DNA of 15,582 nucleotides from an uncultured Oscillibacter sp. (GCA_910587875.1 CAJUOD010000067.1:1-15582); one strand, 5' to 3'; shown: positions 1-8,855, numbered from the stretch's first letter. Made by a program: numbers and translations. Notes: a model not told the origin generated them from the sequence alone.

Positions 1-1215
1 GACCTGATTACCCAGGATTACGACGTGGTCGTCCGCTATCAGGGCGGCGGCAACGCCGGGCACACCGTCGTCAACGAAAAGGGCAAGTTCGCCCTGCACC
101 TGCTGCCCTCCGGCATCTTCCGGGACGGCGTGGTCAACATCCTGGGCAACGGCGTGGCCCTGGACTGCGAGAGCCTGTGGAAGGAGATCCAGGACGTGAC
201 CGCCCAGGGCGTGACCATCACGCCGGACAACCTGATGATCAGCGACCGGGCCTCCCTGCTGCTGCCCTGGCACCGGGACCTGGACGGCCTGGAGGAGGCC
301 CGCCTGAAGGACAAGAAATACGGCTCCACCAAGCAGGGCATCGCCCCCTTCTACTCCGACAAATTCCAGAAGAAGACCGTCATGGCCGGGGAGCTCCTCT
401 ATCCGGGACACCTCCGCTCCCACCTGGAGGACCTGCTGGAGTGGAAGAACCTGACCCTCACCAAGGTATACAGCGCCAAGCCCTACACCATCGAGCAGCT
501 GATGGACTGGGTGGCGGACTACGGCGAGAAGATCCGCCCCTTCATCCGGGACACCGGTGCCTTCCTGCGCCAGGCCCAGACGGAGAACAAGCGGGTCCTG
601 TTCGAGGCCCAGCTGGGGGCCCTCCGGGATCTGGATTACGGCATCTATCCCTACACCACCTCCTCCAACGCCGTGGCGGCCTATGCCCCCGTGGGCTCCG
701 GCCTGCCCTCCGCCCGCATTGACGAGGTCATCGGCGTGGTGAAGGCCTACTCCTCCTGCGTGGGCGAGGGCCCCTTCACCTGCGAGTGGTTCGGCGAGGA
801 GGCGGACAAGCTCCGGGAGGCCGGGAACGAGTACGGCGCCAAGACGGGCCGTCCCCGCCGGGTGGGCCCCATCGACATCGTGGCCACCCGCTACGGCGTC
901 CAGTGCCAGGCGGCCACCAACATCGCCCTGACCAAGCTGGACGTGCTGAGCTATCTGGATAAAATCCCCATCTGCGTCCGCTATGAGCTGGGCAGCCAGC
1001 AGACGGACCGCTTCCCCTTCCCCGCCCTGCTCCCGGAGGCCAAGCCGGTGGTGGAGTATCTGCCCGGCTGGAAGTGCGACATCTCCGGGGTTCGGACCTG
1101 GGAGGACCTGCCCGAGGCCGCCCGGAAGTACGTGGAGTATGTGGAAAAAGAGATCGGCTGCCGCATCGGCTACGTGTCCGTGGGTCCGGAGCGGGACGCC
1201 ATCATCATCCGCTGA
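1..1215 (+). CDS. purA: Adenylosuccinate synthetase, 5'-truncated by the window edge
   Basis: This enzyme joins IMP and aspartate using GTP to make adenylosuccinate, the first committed step to AMP, in the cytoplasm. The reading frame is open from base 1, so the true start and the N-terminal GDEGKGK-type loop lie outside the window; the GTG at 25 is internal. Family marks seen are RYQGGGNAGHTV near the start, GSTKQGIAPFYSDK (the usual GTTxxGIGPAY segment), YPYTTSSN, TGRPRR (the aspartate/IMP loop) and LPGWKCDI with a C-terminal GPERDAIIIR. An oddity is FEAQLGALRDLDYG where most PurA proteins have FEGAQGTxLDIDxG, so the conserved glutamine is shifted by one residue. I recall this variant from other clostridia. 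The gene is followed after 11 nt by a small gene and then purB, which suggests one AMP-synthesis operon. Confidence 0.96.
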   Translation, partial: DLITQDYDVVVRYQGGGNAGHTVVNEKGKFALHLLPSGIFRDGVVNILGNGVALDCESLWKEIQDVTAQGVTITPDNLMISDRASLLLPWHRDLDGLEEARLKDKKYGSTKQGIAPFYSDKFQKKTVMAGELLYPGHLRSHLEDLLEWKNLTLTKVYSAKPYTIEQLMDWVADYGEKIRPFIRDTGAFLRQAQTENKRVLFEAQLGALRDLDYGIYPYTTSSNAVAAYAPVGSGLPSARIDEVIGVVKAYSSCVGEGPFTCEWFGEEADKLREAGNEYGAKTGRPRRVGPIDIVATRYGVQCQAATNIALTKLDVLSYLDKIPICVRYELGSQQTDRFPFPALLPEAKPVVEYLPGWKCDISGVRTWEDLPEAARKYVEYVEKEIGCRIGYVSVGPERDAIIIR

Positions 1216-1226
1216 AGGAGGCGCCT

Positions 1227-1628
1227 ATGGGACTGTTTGGATTTGGAAAAAAGAAGACCGAAAAGCAGCCCAAGAGCCAGGAGGAAACCGCCCGGCTCTG
1301 GCAGGAGGCCTACCGGGCAAATCCCGAGGTGTATCAGAAAGAGGGCTCTCTGCTGGGAAGCTGTACACTGACAGAGAGCGTCGACACGCTGCTCCCTCTT
1401 CACCCGGAGAGCCAATGGTCGGCGAACGGAAAGCCCATTCAAGACTGGATCCTCAGCTTTGTCAGCATCACGGAAAAGCGCGTCCTGGGACAGATGGAGT
1501 ATCAGGAGGCCATGAGGCGCCTCGCGCCCTTCTCGCTGGCCAAGTCGGAGAAATGCGTCTTGATCCCGGCCATGAGCCATGCCCAGCTGGACGGGCTGTT
1601 TGAGGGACTTCCCCGCAAATTGGTTTGA
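1227..1628 (+). CDS. Unrecognised 133-residue protein between purA and purB
   Basis: I do not recognise this gene. The ATG at 1227 is preceded by AAGGAGG just after the purA stop, an ideal ribosome binding site, which supports real translation. The product begins MGLFGFGKKKTEKQPK, a short hydrophobic-plus-basic N-terminus that could touch a membrane or simply be disordered. It continues with a charged helix-like stretch (residues 18-35) and a mixed alpha/beta-looking remainder with the segment KCVLIPAMSHAQLDGLFEGLP near the end. There is no signal peptide and no clear transmembrane segment, so it is probably cytoplasmic. It sits 11 nt after purA and 20 nt before purB, so it is very likely co-transcribed with both. 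Its base use looks less GC-biased than its neighbours, which would fit a fast-evolving or recently acquired gene. A role in purine synthesis is suggested only by position. Confidence 0.8.
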   Translation: MGLFGFGKKKTEKQPKSQEETARLWQEAYRANPEVYQKEGSLLGSCTLTESVDTLLPLHPESQWSANGKPIQDWILSFVSITEKRVLGQMEYQEAMRRLAPFSLAKSEKCVLIPAMSHAQLDGLFEGLPRKLV

Positions 1629-1635
1629 AGCATTC

Positions 1636-1641
1636 AGGAGG
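1636..1641 (+). promoter_or_regulatory. Ribosome binding site that sets the purB start
   Basis: AGGAGG lies 7 nt before the ATG at 1649. The in-frame ATG at 1643 is only 1 nt from it and the in-frame TTG at 1625 precedes it, so 1649 is the start. The site lies in the 20-nt gap after the small gene's stop codon. Confidence 0.8.
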
Positions 1642-1648
1642 TATGCCT

Positions 1649-3070
<1,422 letters not shown>

Positions 3071-3087
3071 GCGCTGATACGTGTAAA

Positions 3088-3119
3088 GGGACCCGGCTTT
3101 GCAGCCGGGTCCCTTTTTT
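3088..3119 (+). terminator. Intrinsic terminator after purB
   Basis: An 11-bp perfect stem, GGGACCCGGCT (3088-3098) with AGCCGGGTCCC (3103-3113), and a TTGC loop are followed by six T residues (3114-3119). It closes the purA-purB operon. The opposite strand has only a short T run after the stem (3085-3087), so it should work mainly on the + strand. Confidence 0.93.
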
Positions 3120-3121
3120 CG

Positions 3122-3562
3122 TTATTCGATGTCATAGAGGGAGTCCAGCACCAGCCAGGTCTGGGAGAAGGGCCGCATGAGGTTCCAGAAGCCCGCCCCC
3201 CGGAAGCCGTACTCGGCGACGAGGCGGAGCTTGGCCTCCATGCTCCGGGCGTCCTCGAACCAGACCTCGTGGGCGGTCCCCCCGGCGTCGGTGTAGTGGA
3301 AATAGGGGGACTGGGCCGTCTCGTCGTACTGGATGGCCACGCCGTACTGGACCGCCAGCTCAATGGCCCGCTGGTTGGAGATGGACTGGGCCCTGGTCTC
3401 CCCCTGGATGAAGGGCAGGGGCCAGTCGTAGCCGTAGTTGGGCACGCCCAGGAAGATTTTTTCCGCGGGCATTTCCGTGACGGCGTAGTCCAGCACGGCC
3501 CGGACGTTGGGCAGGGGGGCGACAGCCATGGGGGGGCCGTAGGTGTATCCCCATTCGTAGGA
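3122..3562 (-). pseudogene. 5'-truncated glycoside hydrolase 18 remnant (SleL/YaaH type)
   Basis: About 147 residues match the C-terminal part of clostridial/Bacillus GH18 proteins of the cortex-lytic or spore-germination YaaH/SleL group. They run from SYEWGYTYGPPMAVAP through GVPNYGYDWPLPF, TRAQSISNQRAIELA, YDETAQSPYFHY and VWFEDARSM to GAGFWNLMRPF and the natural stop. The N-terminal half of the barrel, with the DxxDxE motif carrying the catalytic glutamate, and any LysM repeats are absent. The frame stays open back to an ATG at 3718, but residues before SYEWG (basic, Pro-rich, KATPLARRGC) look unrelated, there is no ribosome binding site, and that part overlaps the promoter region of the + strand SLH gene. 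I therefore read it as a broken gene whose 5' part was lost by deletion or rearrangement at about 3562-3580. The surviving C-terminal part has no frameshift, so the loss may be recent. Confidence 0.82.
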
Positions 3563-3636
3563 CTGCCGTTCCTCAGCACACCCCCGGCGGGCAAGGGGCG
3601 TGGCTTTAAATGGAAGCGGGGGCGGACAGATAACGC

Positions 3637-3665
3637 TTGTATTTTCCACGGGGAAGTGGTAGAGT
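3637..3665 (+). promoter_or_regulatory. Possible promoter for the SLH/Ig surface protein
   Basis: TTGTAT (3637-3642) and TAGAGT (3660-3665) are separated by 17 nt. Both boxes match the SigA consensus only partly (3 of 6 and 4 of 6). The site lies 55 nt before the start codon in the only noncoding stretch upstream of the gene, inside sequence just beyond the GH18 breakpoint. This is a guess from spacing and position. Confidence 0.3.
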
Positions 3666-3720
3666 AGGGAACAAGGGACAACCCCCGAAAACTTATGAGG
3701 AAAGGACACTGGATACATCT

Positions 3721-5676
3721 ATGAAACGAAAGAGTCAATTATTAGCTTTGCTGATGGCGCTCTGCCTGTTGGCAAGCCTGGCCGTCGTGCCCGTGGCAGC
3801 GGAAGGCGAGGCTGGGACACCAGATAAACCAGGGCAAGAGACTCCGGACACGCCGGATACGCCGGATACACCGGATACACCGGACACGCCGGATACACCG
3901 GATACACCGGACACGCCGGATACACCGGACACGCCGGATACGCCGGATACGCCGGATACGCCAGATACACCGGATACGCCAGATACACCGGATACGCCAG
4001 ATACACCGGATACGCCGAATACGCCGGATACGCCGAATACGCCGGACACACCAGTTAATCCACCAGAAGAAAAAAAGTGTCCCCACGGGAATAATCCTGA
4101 CACCTGCACGCAGTGCAATCCTCCCAAGCCCGAAACTCTCACCTACCCCAAGTCCAGCGACTTCGACTATCCCGATTCCGTGAACTTCGGCACGCTGGAG
4201 AAAAACGCCTCCAGCAGTGACCGGACCCAAACCTTCACGATTAAAAACCGCAGCGATCACGAGATGAAGCTCAGCTATTCCACCCCCAGCGGCTACTCCA
4301 TCTCCGGCATCCCCAGCTCTCTGGCGGCGAACAGCTCCGCTACGGTCACCGCACAGCTGTCCAGCACCAGCAGCACGGGGAACTATGACAAACGGCTGAC
4401 CATCACCGCCTCCTTTGTGGGCGGCTCCGGCTCTAACGACTTCTCCTTCTACCTCTACGCCACAGTCGTGGAAAAGGGCTACTCCATCTCCGTGGACCCC
4501 GCCAGCAAGGACCTGGGCAAGCTGAAGGAGGGCTACTCTGAGGACGAGGCCAAGAAAACCGAGGTCACCGTCACCATCCAGAACAAGGGAGCCTCCAGCA
4601 TCCGGCTGGACGGCGTGAAGGGAAACGACCACTTCACGGTCACGGCCGTCAGAAGCGACACGGAAACCCTGAAAAACAGCGAAAAGGCCGACTTCAAGAT
4701 CGTCCCCAAGCAGGGCCTGGCCGTGGGCACCTACACCGACACCATCACCTTCCAGACCCGGGAGAACGCCACCGCCACGTTTAAAGCCACGGTGGTGATT
4801 GAGAAGAAGCTGGCCCCCCTGACCGTGGAGCCCGAGACCCTGGACTTCGGCGTCGTGGAGGAGGGCTACACCGCCCTGGCCCAGAAGACGGTCACCGTGA
4901 AAAACAACACGGAATACGCCATCCGGCTGGACCAGCCCACCTCCTACAGCTATGAGATCAGCCTGCTGAGCCAGACCTCCCTGCCCGCGGGCGGCAGCGT
5001 CACCTTCTCCATCCGTCCCCGGACGGGCATGCCCGCCAACCTGTACAACGGCGTGGTGGAGCTCTACGGCAGCGGCGAGTCCGCCAAGCTGAACGTCCAG
5101 TTCGCCGTGACCAAGCCCGCCGGACCCACCACCTTCTCCGACGTGGCGGCGGGGAGCACCTTTGCCGCCGACATCGCCTATGTCAGCCAGAAGGGCCTGA
5201 TGAGCGGCGTGGGCGAGGGCCGGTTTAATCCCGGGGCCCCCGTCACCCGGGGCCAGCTGGTGACCATCCTCTACCGCCTGGAGGGCCAGCCCGCCGTCAG
5301 CGGCTCCGGCTTCCCCGACGTGGCCGCCGGGTCCTACTGTGAGAAGGCGGTGAAGTGGGCCGCCGCCAACGGCATCACCGCCGGAGGCAAGGACGGGCTC
5401 TTCCGGCCCGGCGACTCCATCACCCGGGAGCAGCTGGCCACCTTCCTGTTCCGCTACAACAACTACAAGGGCTACGTGACCACCCAGCGGGCGGACCTCG
5501 GCAAGTTCTCCGACGGCGCGAAGGCGGCGTCCTACGCCAAGGAGGCCCTGTCCTGGGCCAACGCCTGCAGCCTGGTGAACGGCACCGGCGACGGCCGCCT
5601 GAATCCCTCCGGCGGCGCGACCCGCGGTCAGGCGGCGGCGATCCTGCACCGCTTCTGCGTGAGCATCGGGAAATAA
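3721..5676 (+). CDS. Secreted (PDT)n-Ig-like-SLH surface protein
   Basis: This is a 651-residue exported protein predicted to sit on the cell wall. Residues 1-27 form a signal peptide (MKRK, hydrophobic core, likely cut after VAA). Residues 42-110 are 23 Pro-Asp/Asn-Thr units, a stiff, probably extended stalk. C120, H122, C129 and C132 (CPHGNNPDTCTQC) form a small metal-binding-like cluster. Three Ig-like domains of the ASH/choice-of-anchor kind follow (about 141-250, 254-360 and 365-463), each with an F/LGxLxEG-like opening and a TxTVKN/TIQNKG strand. Three SLH domains (about 471-522, 529-580 and 595-646; TRGQ, TREQ and TRGQ in place of TRAE) should bind the secondary cell-wall polysaccharide. 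No enzymatic domain is visible, so an adhesive or structural role is inferred. The start at 3721 is chosen for the signal peptide; AGGAAAGG lies about 15 nt upstream, a rather long spacing. Its own terminator follows directly. Confidence 0.93.
   Translation: MKRKSQLLALLMALCLLASLAVVPVAAEGEAGTPDKPGQETPDTPDTPDTPDTPDTPDTPDTPDTPDTPDTPDTPDTPDTPDTPDTPDTPDTPDTPDTPNTPDTPNTPDTPVNPPEEKKCPHGNNPDTCTQCNPPKPETLTYPKSSDFDYPDSVNFGTLEKNASSSDRTQTFTIKNRSDHEMKLSYSTPSGYSISGIPSSLAANSSATVTAQLSSTSSTGNYDKRLTITASFVGGSGSNDFSFYLYATVVEKGYSISVDPASKDLGKLKEGYSEDEAKKTEVTVTIQNKGASSIRLDGVKGNDHFTVTAVRSDTETLKNSEKADFKIVPKQGLAVGTYTDTITFQTRENATATFKATVVIEKKLAPLTVEPETLDFGVVEEGYTALAQKTVTVKNNTEYAIRLDQPTSYSYEISLLSQTSLPAGGSVTFSIRPRTGMPANLYNGVVELYGSGESAKLNVQFAVTKPAGPTTFSDVAAGSTFAADIAYVSQKGLMSGVGEGRFNPGAPVTRGQLVTILYRLEGQPAVSGSGFPDVAAGSYCEKAVKWAAANGITAGGKDGLFRPGDSITREQLATFLFRYNNYKGYVTTQRADLGKFSDGAKAASYAKEALSWANACSLVNGTGDGRLNPSGGATRGQAAAILHRFCVSIGK
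3844..4050 (+). repeat. 9-bp minisatellite, 23 units, coding for (Pro-Asp/Asn-Thr)n
   Basis: Twenty-three consecutive 9-bp units of the form CCG/CCA-GAT/GAC/AAT-ACA/ACG lie in frame within the SLH/Ig surface protein gene. Third-base changes form higher-order patterns: units 14-19 are three copies of an 18-bp pair (CCAGATACA then CCGGATACG), and units 19-22 alternate GAT with AAT. Such patterns suggest growth by slippage or unequal exchange. Any whole-unit change keeps the reading frame. Confidence 0.97.
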
Positions 5677-5683
5677 ACGGATC

Positions 5684-5714
5684 AAAAAAAGGCCCCTTCA
5701 AGGGGCCTTTTTTT
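5684..5714. terminator. Bidirectional terminator between convergent genes
   Basis: Seven A residues (5684-5690), a GGCCCCT/AGGGGCC stem (5691-5697 with 5701-5707), a TCA loop and seven T residues (5708-5714) make a fully symmetrical structure. It begins 7 nt after the SLH/Ig gene stop (5676) and lies 17 nt beyond the end of the - strand operon (5731). It provides a U tract for transcripts from both sides. Confidence 0.95.
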
Positions 5715-5730
5715 CTGCTCAAATTTCAGG

Positions 5731-8112
5731 TCACTGCTGGATGTAGCCGTCCCGGTCCGCCGTGTAGCGCTTCCCGTCCACGGTGACGGTGGTGTCCTTG
5801 AAGATGCTGCCGTCCGCGTCCCGGTAGCGCCAGCCGTTTGCGTCCCGGGTCCAGCCCTCCATGTCCACGCCCTTGAAGAGATAGCTGGTCAGGCCGATGG
5901 CCTCCCGGGTCTCGTCGTCCTGGAAGTGCCACCACTCGGAGCTCAGGCCCCGCATGCCCGTGGCGGTCATGTACTTTTCCAGGAGCTTGGCGTTGTCGTT
6001 GTTCAGGTAGGCGGCGGAGTACCAGCTCAAATCGTGGATGGCGCTCTGCATCTCCAGCTCCTCGCCGCTGTCGATTTTCTCCAGGGTCAGGTCCAGGGCG
6101 ATGCCCCGGTTGTGGGCGGAGGCCACCCGGGCCAGGAAGCTCCCCAGGCTGAACCGCCCGTTGTTGGTCATGATCTGGAAGTAGGTCTCGGGCTCCGGCT
6201 CCTCCTCTTCGCCCTCGGTACCCTCATCCAGCGGCTCGCCCTCCTGGGGCTCCGCCGTTGGATCAGGCGGGCTCTCCGGCTGCGGGGCGGGCTGGGAATC
6301 CGGCTGAGGCTGCGGGGCCTCCGCCGGGTCCAGGCCGCCGCCCTCGCCCTCCTCGGGCAGGGTGAAGAAGGGGAACTCGTCCCCAGGCTGGGGCGCGGGC
6401 GTCACGAGCTGTCCGTCCGGATCGGGGACGGCGCCGCCCTCCTGTTCCGCTTCCTCTTCCGCCTCCCGAAGGGCCAGGTCCTCCCGGCTGATCTTCTCCC
6501 CGGTCTCCGGGTCGATCAGGAGCCCGTCCTCCAGGTCCACCTCCCAGCCGGTGACGGGATCCAGGACCCTGGGGTCCTCGTCCCCGCCCAGGGGATTGCC
6601 CTCGGCGTCCTCATAGCTGTACACCAGGGCGGCCAGCTCCAGCTGGGCGGCGGTGGTGTCGTAGAGGAAGCGGGTGGCCTCGTTGGGGCGGAAGGCCTCA
6701 TAGATCTTCAGGCGGTAGCCGTCGGCCTCCGCCGCCAGGGCGGCGCTGAGGAGCTTCTTGGCGCAGGGGTAGAGGTAGGGGACCAGGAATTCCCCGTCGG
6801 CCTCCTGGATGTGCTCGAAGCCCTTGACCACCTGGTCCGTGATGAGGGCGATGGGGTTTTCGTGGATCTTGAAGACAGAGCGGTAGCTGTTGGCGATGTC
6901 ATAGGAGCAGTGGTCTCCCACGTACTCCGGCAGGTTGATCATGCAGAAGCGGCTGTCCACCCAGCCATACTGGTCCTTGTACCGGACCTGGAACCAGTCC
7001 CCGCTCTCCTCCAGCACGCAGAGGGCCGTCCCCCCGGGGAGCTTCCCCAGGGACGGGGAGCCCTTGTCCGCCTTCTCGTAGAAGGGCTGATCGATGATGG
7101 GCCAGACGGTGGCGTAGAGGGGGTCGACGGAGACGAAGAACTCCGCCTCCTCCGTGGAGCGGACGGTGCCGTTCTTGTCTCTGGCCAGCACCTGGAAGCG
7201 GTGGTGGGACCCGGAGCCCAGGCGGCCCAGGTCATAGGCGAAGCTCTCCGCCGGGTCCAGGGTGTCCACCAGGGTCCAGCCCTCCGGGCTCCACTCCTGG
7301 AGCTCGTAGTACTCTCCCCGGGTCTCATCCCACTCCAGGGTGTAGGCCAGGGGCTCCGTCTCCCGGCAGGCCAGATTCAGGTCGTCCCCCAGCAGGTCCT
7401 GGCGCTCCACCCGGATGCGGTTGGAGGCGGGGCCGCAGAGGACGTAGCCCTCCCCCTGGACGGCGGCCCGGACGTGGACCTCCAGGGGGTGCTCATAGCT
7501 GGGCAGGACCAGGCTACCGCCCTCCTTGTAGACGTTCAGGTCGATCTGCCGGGCGCTGGTGGCGGCCGCCTGGCGGAACACGCCGTCCTTCCGGTCCAGG
7601 GCGAAGATCTGGTAAAAGCCCGGGACCTGGCCGGCCTGCTTCCAGGAGAGGGAGAGGACCGCCGGGCCCGGCGTGCCCACCACCTCCGGCGCGGTGAGGT
7701 CCGCCCCGGCTATCTCCACCTCCAGCGGCTGGCTGGACAGCTTCCGGTACAGCCCCAGGAGGTTTTTTCCCTCCGCCCTGGCCTGGACGCGGAGCGTCAG
7801 GGGAAAGGGCAGCTTTTCCAGGGAGACGGCGGGAGCGCTTAGGAACTTCTGGATGTGCTTATCCCCGCTCTCGATGTCCAGGTCGTAGAATACGGCCCGC
7901 TCCCGGGAGGACCCGGGGGCTCCCTCCCGGCGCTTCAGGCTGGCCTCGGGCCAGTCCAGCTCCATGGTCCCGTCGGCGTTCAGGCAGACGCGGACGTCCT
8001 CCTCGCCGAAGCTGAGGCCCGCACCGCCGGGTATGTAGAAATAGGCCGCCGTCAAGGCCAAAGCCGCCAGCGCAAAGGCGGCGGCTATGGCTGAAATGAT
8101 TTTTCGAGTCAT
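5731..8112 (-). CDS. Membrane-anchored Fn3-SH3-VanX-like (M15) peptidase with split catalytic domain
   Basis: This 793-residue product is predicted to be an extracellular zinc peptidase acting on D-Ala-containing peptidoglycan stems. Residues 5-26 form an uncleaved-looking membrane anchor with no lipobox. Residues about 38-330 look like three Fn3-like beta domains, and 332-392 are a bacterial SH3 domain (GDWFQVRYKDQYGWV). The M15 dipeptidase fold starts near 400 (YEAFRP, Arg475) and resumes with SAHNRGIALD (zinc ligands His667 and Asp674) and SEWWHF (catalytic Glu726, zinc ligand His729). Between the two halves, about residues 486-640 are acidic and rich in Pro, Glu and Gln, a striking insertion. 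The tail (753-793, GWTRDANGWRYRDADGS) resembles aromatic cell-wall-binding repeats. The start is ATG 8112, with GGAGGAG at 8122-8128; the TTG at 8130 overlaps that site. It is the last gene of the cluster, 73 nt after the lipoprotein gene. Confidence 0.88.
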   Translation of the reverse strand: MTRKIISAIAAAFALAALALTAAYFYIPGGAGLSFGEEDVRVCLNADGTMELDWPEASLKRREGAPGSSRERAVFYDLDIESGDKHIQKFLSAPAVSLEKLPFPLTLRVQARAEGKNLLGLYRKLSSQPLEVEIAGADLTAPEVVGTPGPAVLSLSWKQAGQVPGFYQIFALDRKDGVFRQAAATSARQIDLNVYKEGGSLVLPSYEHPLEVHVRAAVQGEGYVLCGPASNRIRVERQDLLGDDLNLACRETEPLAYTLEWDETRGEYYELQEWSPEGWTLVDTLDPAESFAYDLGRLGSGSHHRFQVLARDKNGTVRSTEEAEFFVSVDPLYATVWPIIDQPFYEKADKGSPSLGKLPGGTALCVLEESGDWFQVRYKDQYGWVDSRFCMINLPEYVGDHCSYDIANSYRSVFKIHENPIALITDQVVKGFEHIQEADGEFLVPYLYPCAKKLLSAALAAEADGYRLKIYEAFRPNEATRFLYDTTAAQLELAALVYSYEDAEGNPLGGDEDPRVLDPVTGWEVDLEDGLLIDPETGEKISREDLALREAEEEAEQEGGAVPDPDGQLVTPAPQPGDEFPFFTLPEEGEGGGLDPAEAPQPQPDSQPAPQPESPPDPTAEPQEGEPLDEGTEGEEEEPEPETYFQIMTNNGRFSLGSFLARVASAHNRGIALDLTLEKIDSGEELEMQSAIHDLSWYSAAYLNNDNAKLLEKYMTATGMRGLSSEWWHFQDDETREAIGLTSYLFKGVDMEGWTRDANGWRYRDADGSIFKDTTVTVDGKRYTADRDGYIQQ

Positions 8113-8185
8113 TGGTGTGTTCTCCTCCAAGGGTCAAACTGGGGCGTGTCCATCACATTCTACTCCCCTCGCGGCGCGGAACGCG

Positions 8186-8836
8186 TCAGAACACGGCGTA
8201 GACCGTCTCATAGTCCGCGCCCTTTTCCGTGTAGACGACGAAGCCGTCATAGACCAGCTCCCCGTCCTCGCCGTCGATGAGGCAGCTGGGGGCATAGTCG
8301 GAGGAGATGGGGCGCCCGATGGCGGCGTACAGCTCGCTGACGGGACGGCCCACCAGCCCCTGGGCCACGGTCTTGGGGTCCGCCGCCGGGGCGGGGGCGG
8401 GCTCCGGTTCCGGCTCGGGATCAGGCGTGGGCTCGGGCGCCGGTTCGGGTTTGGGGTCCGGCTGAGGCTCGGGTTCCGGCTTGGGCTCCGGCTTCGGTGC
8501 GGGCTGCGGGGCCGGCTGCTCCTTGGGTTTTTCCGTCTGGGCGGGGGGCTGCTGGTCCTTGGGCTTTTCCGGCGCGTCCGCCTTGGGGACCTGGGTCTCT
8601 CCCTTCTCCCCGGCGTCGGGGGCCTGCTCCGGCTGCTCCGGCTGGTCCTGTTCGTCCTCCGGCTCCGCCTGGTCCTGGGGAGGCTCCGCCGTCTCGGCGG
8701 GGGCGCTCCGGGCCGCAGGTTCTCCGGCGTTCTCCGCCGGGGCGGGGACGGTTTCCGCCTGGGGGGTCTGGCCGCCGCAGGCGCAGAGGGCGCACAGCAG
8801 CAGGGCGCAAAGCAGGAAGCTCCATCTCTTTTTCAT
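8186..8836 (-). CDS. Lipoprotein with long Pro/Glu-rich linker and small C-terminal domain
   Basis: This 216-residue product starts MKKRWSFLLC and has a lipobox LCAC at 17-20, so Cys20 should be lipidated and the protein anchored to the outer face of the membrane. Residues 21-153 are low complexity, first acidic with Gln and Ala, then PEP/PKP/PDP repeats, an extended spacer long enough to cross part of the wall. Residues 155-216 form a compact conserved-looking domain (VGRPVSELYAAIGRPISSDYAPSC, then GELVYDGFVVYTEKG). I cannot name it; its pattern resembles small domains seen at the ends of other clostridial surface proteins. The start is ATG 8836 with AAGGAG upstream, 19 nt after the transglutaminase stop, so the two are co-transcribed. 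The function is unknown; sensing or binding at the wall would fit the architecture. Confidence 0.85.
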   Translation of the reverse strand: MKKRWSFLLCALLLCALCACGGQTPQAETVPAPAENAGEPAARSAPAETAEPPQDQAEPEDEQDQPEQPEQAPDAGEKGETQVPKADAPEKPKDQQPPAQTEKPKEQPAPQPAPKPEPKPEPEPQPDPKPEPAPEPTPDPEPEPEPAPAPAADPKTVAQGLVGRPVSELYAAIGRPISSDYAPSCLIDGEDGELVYDGFVVYTEKGADYETVYAVF

Positions 8837-8855
8837 GGGTCGTTTCTCCTTTCGG

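Noticed and set aside
3695..3724. Nine-codon leader peptide overlapping the SLH/Ig start codon
   Set aside because: It has no ribosome binding site of its own and no regulatory codon pattern, so it is probably chance.
3844..4050. Possible CRISPR-like array
   Set aside because: Units are 9 bp, contiguous, in frame and without spacers; it is a coding minisatellite.
3742..5685. 647-codon open frame antisense to the SLH/Ig protein gene
   Set aside because: It arises from GC-rich codons and the PDT repeat read backwards as an Arg-Ile repeat; signal peptide and SLH domains support the + strand.
5926..7842. 638-codon open frame antisense to the M15 peptidase gene
   Set aside because: Its translation is low-complexity Gly/Val/Leu/Arg sequence with no motif, a shadow of a GC-rich gene that has clear domains on the other strand.
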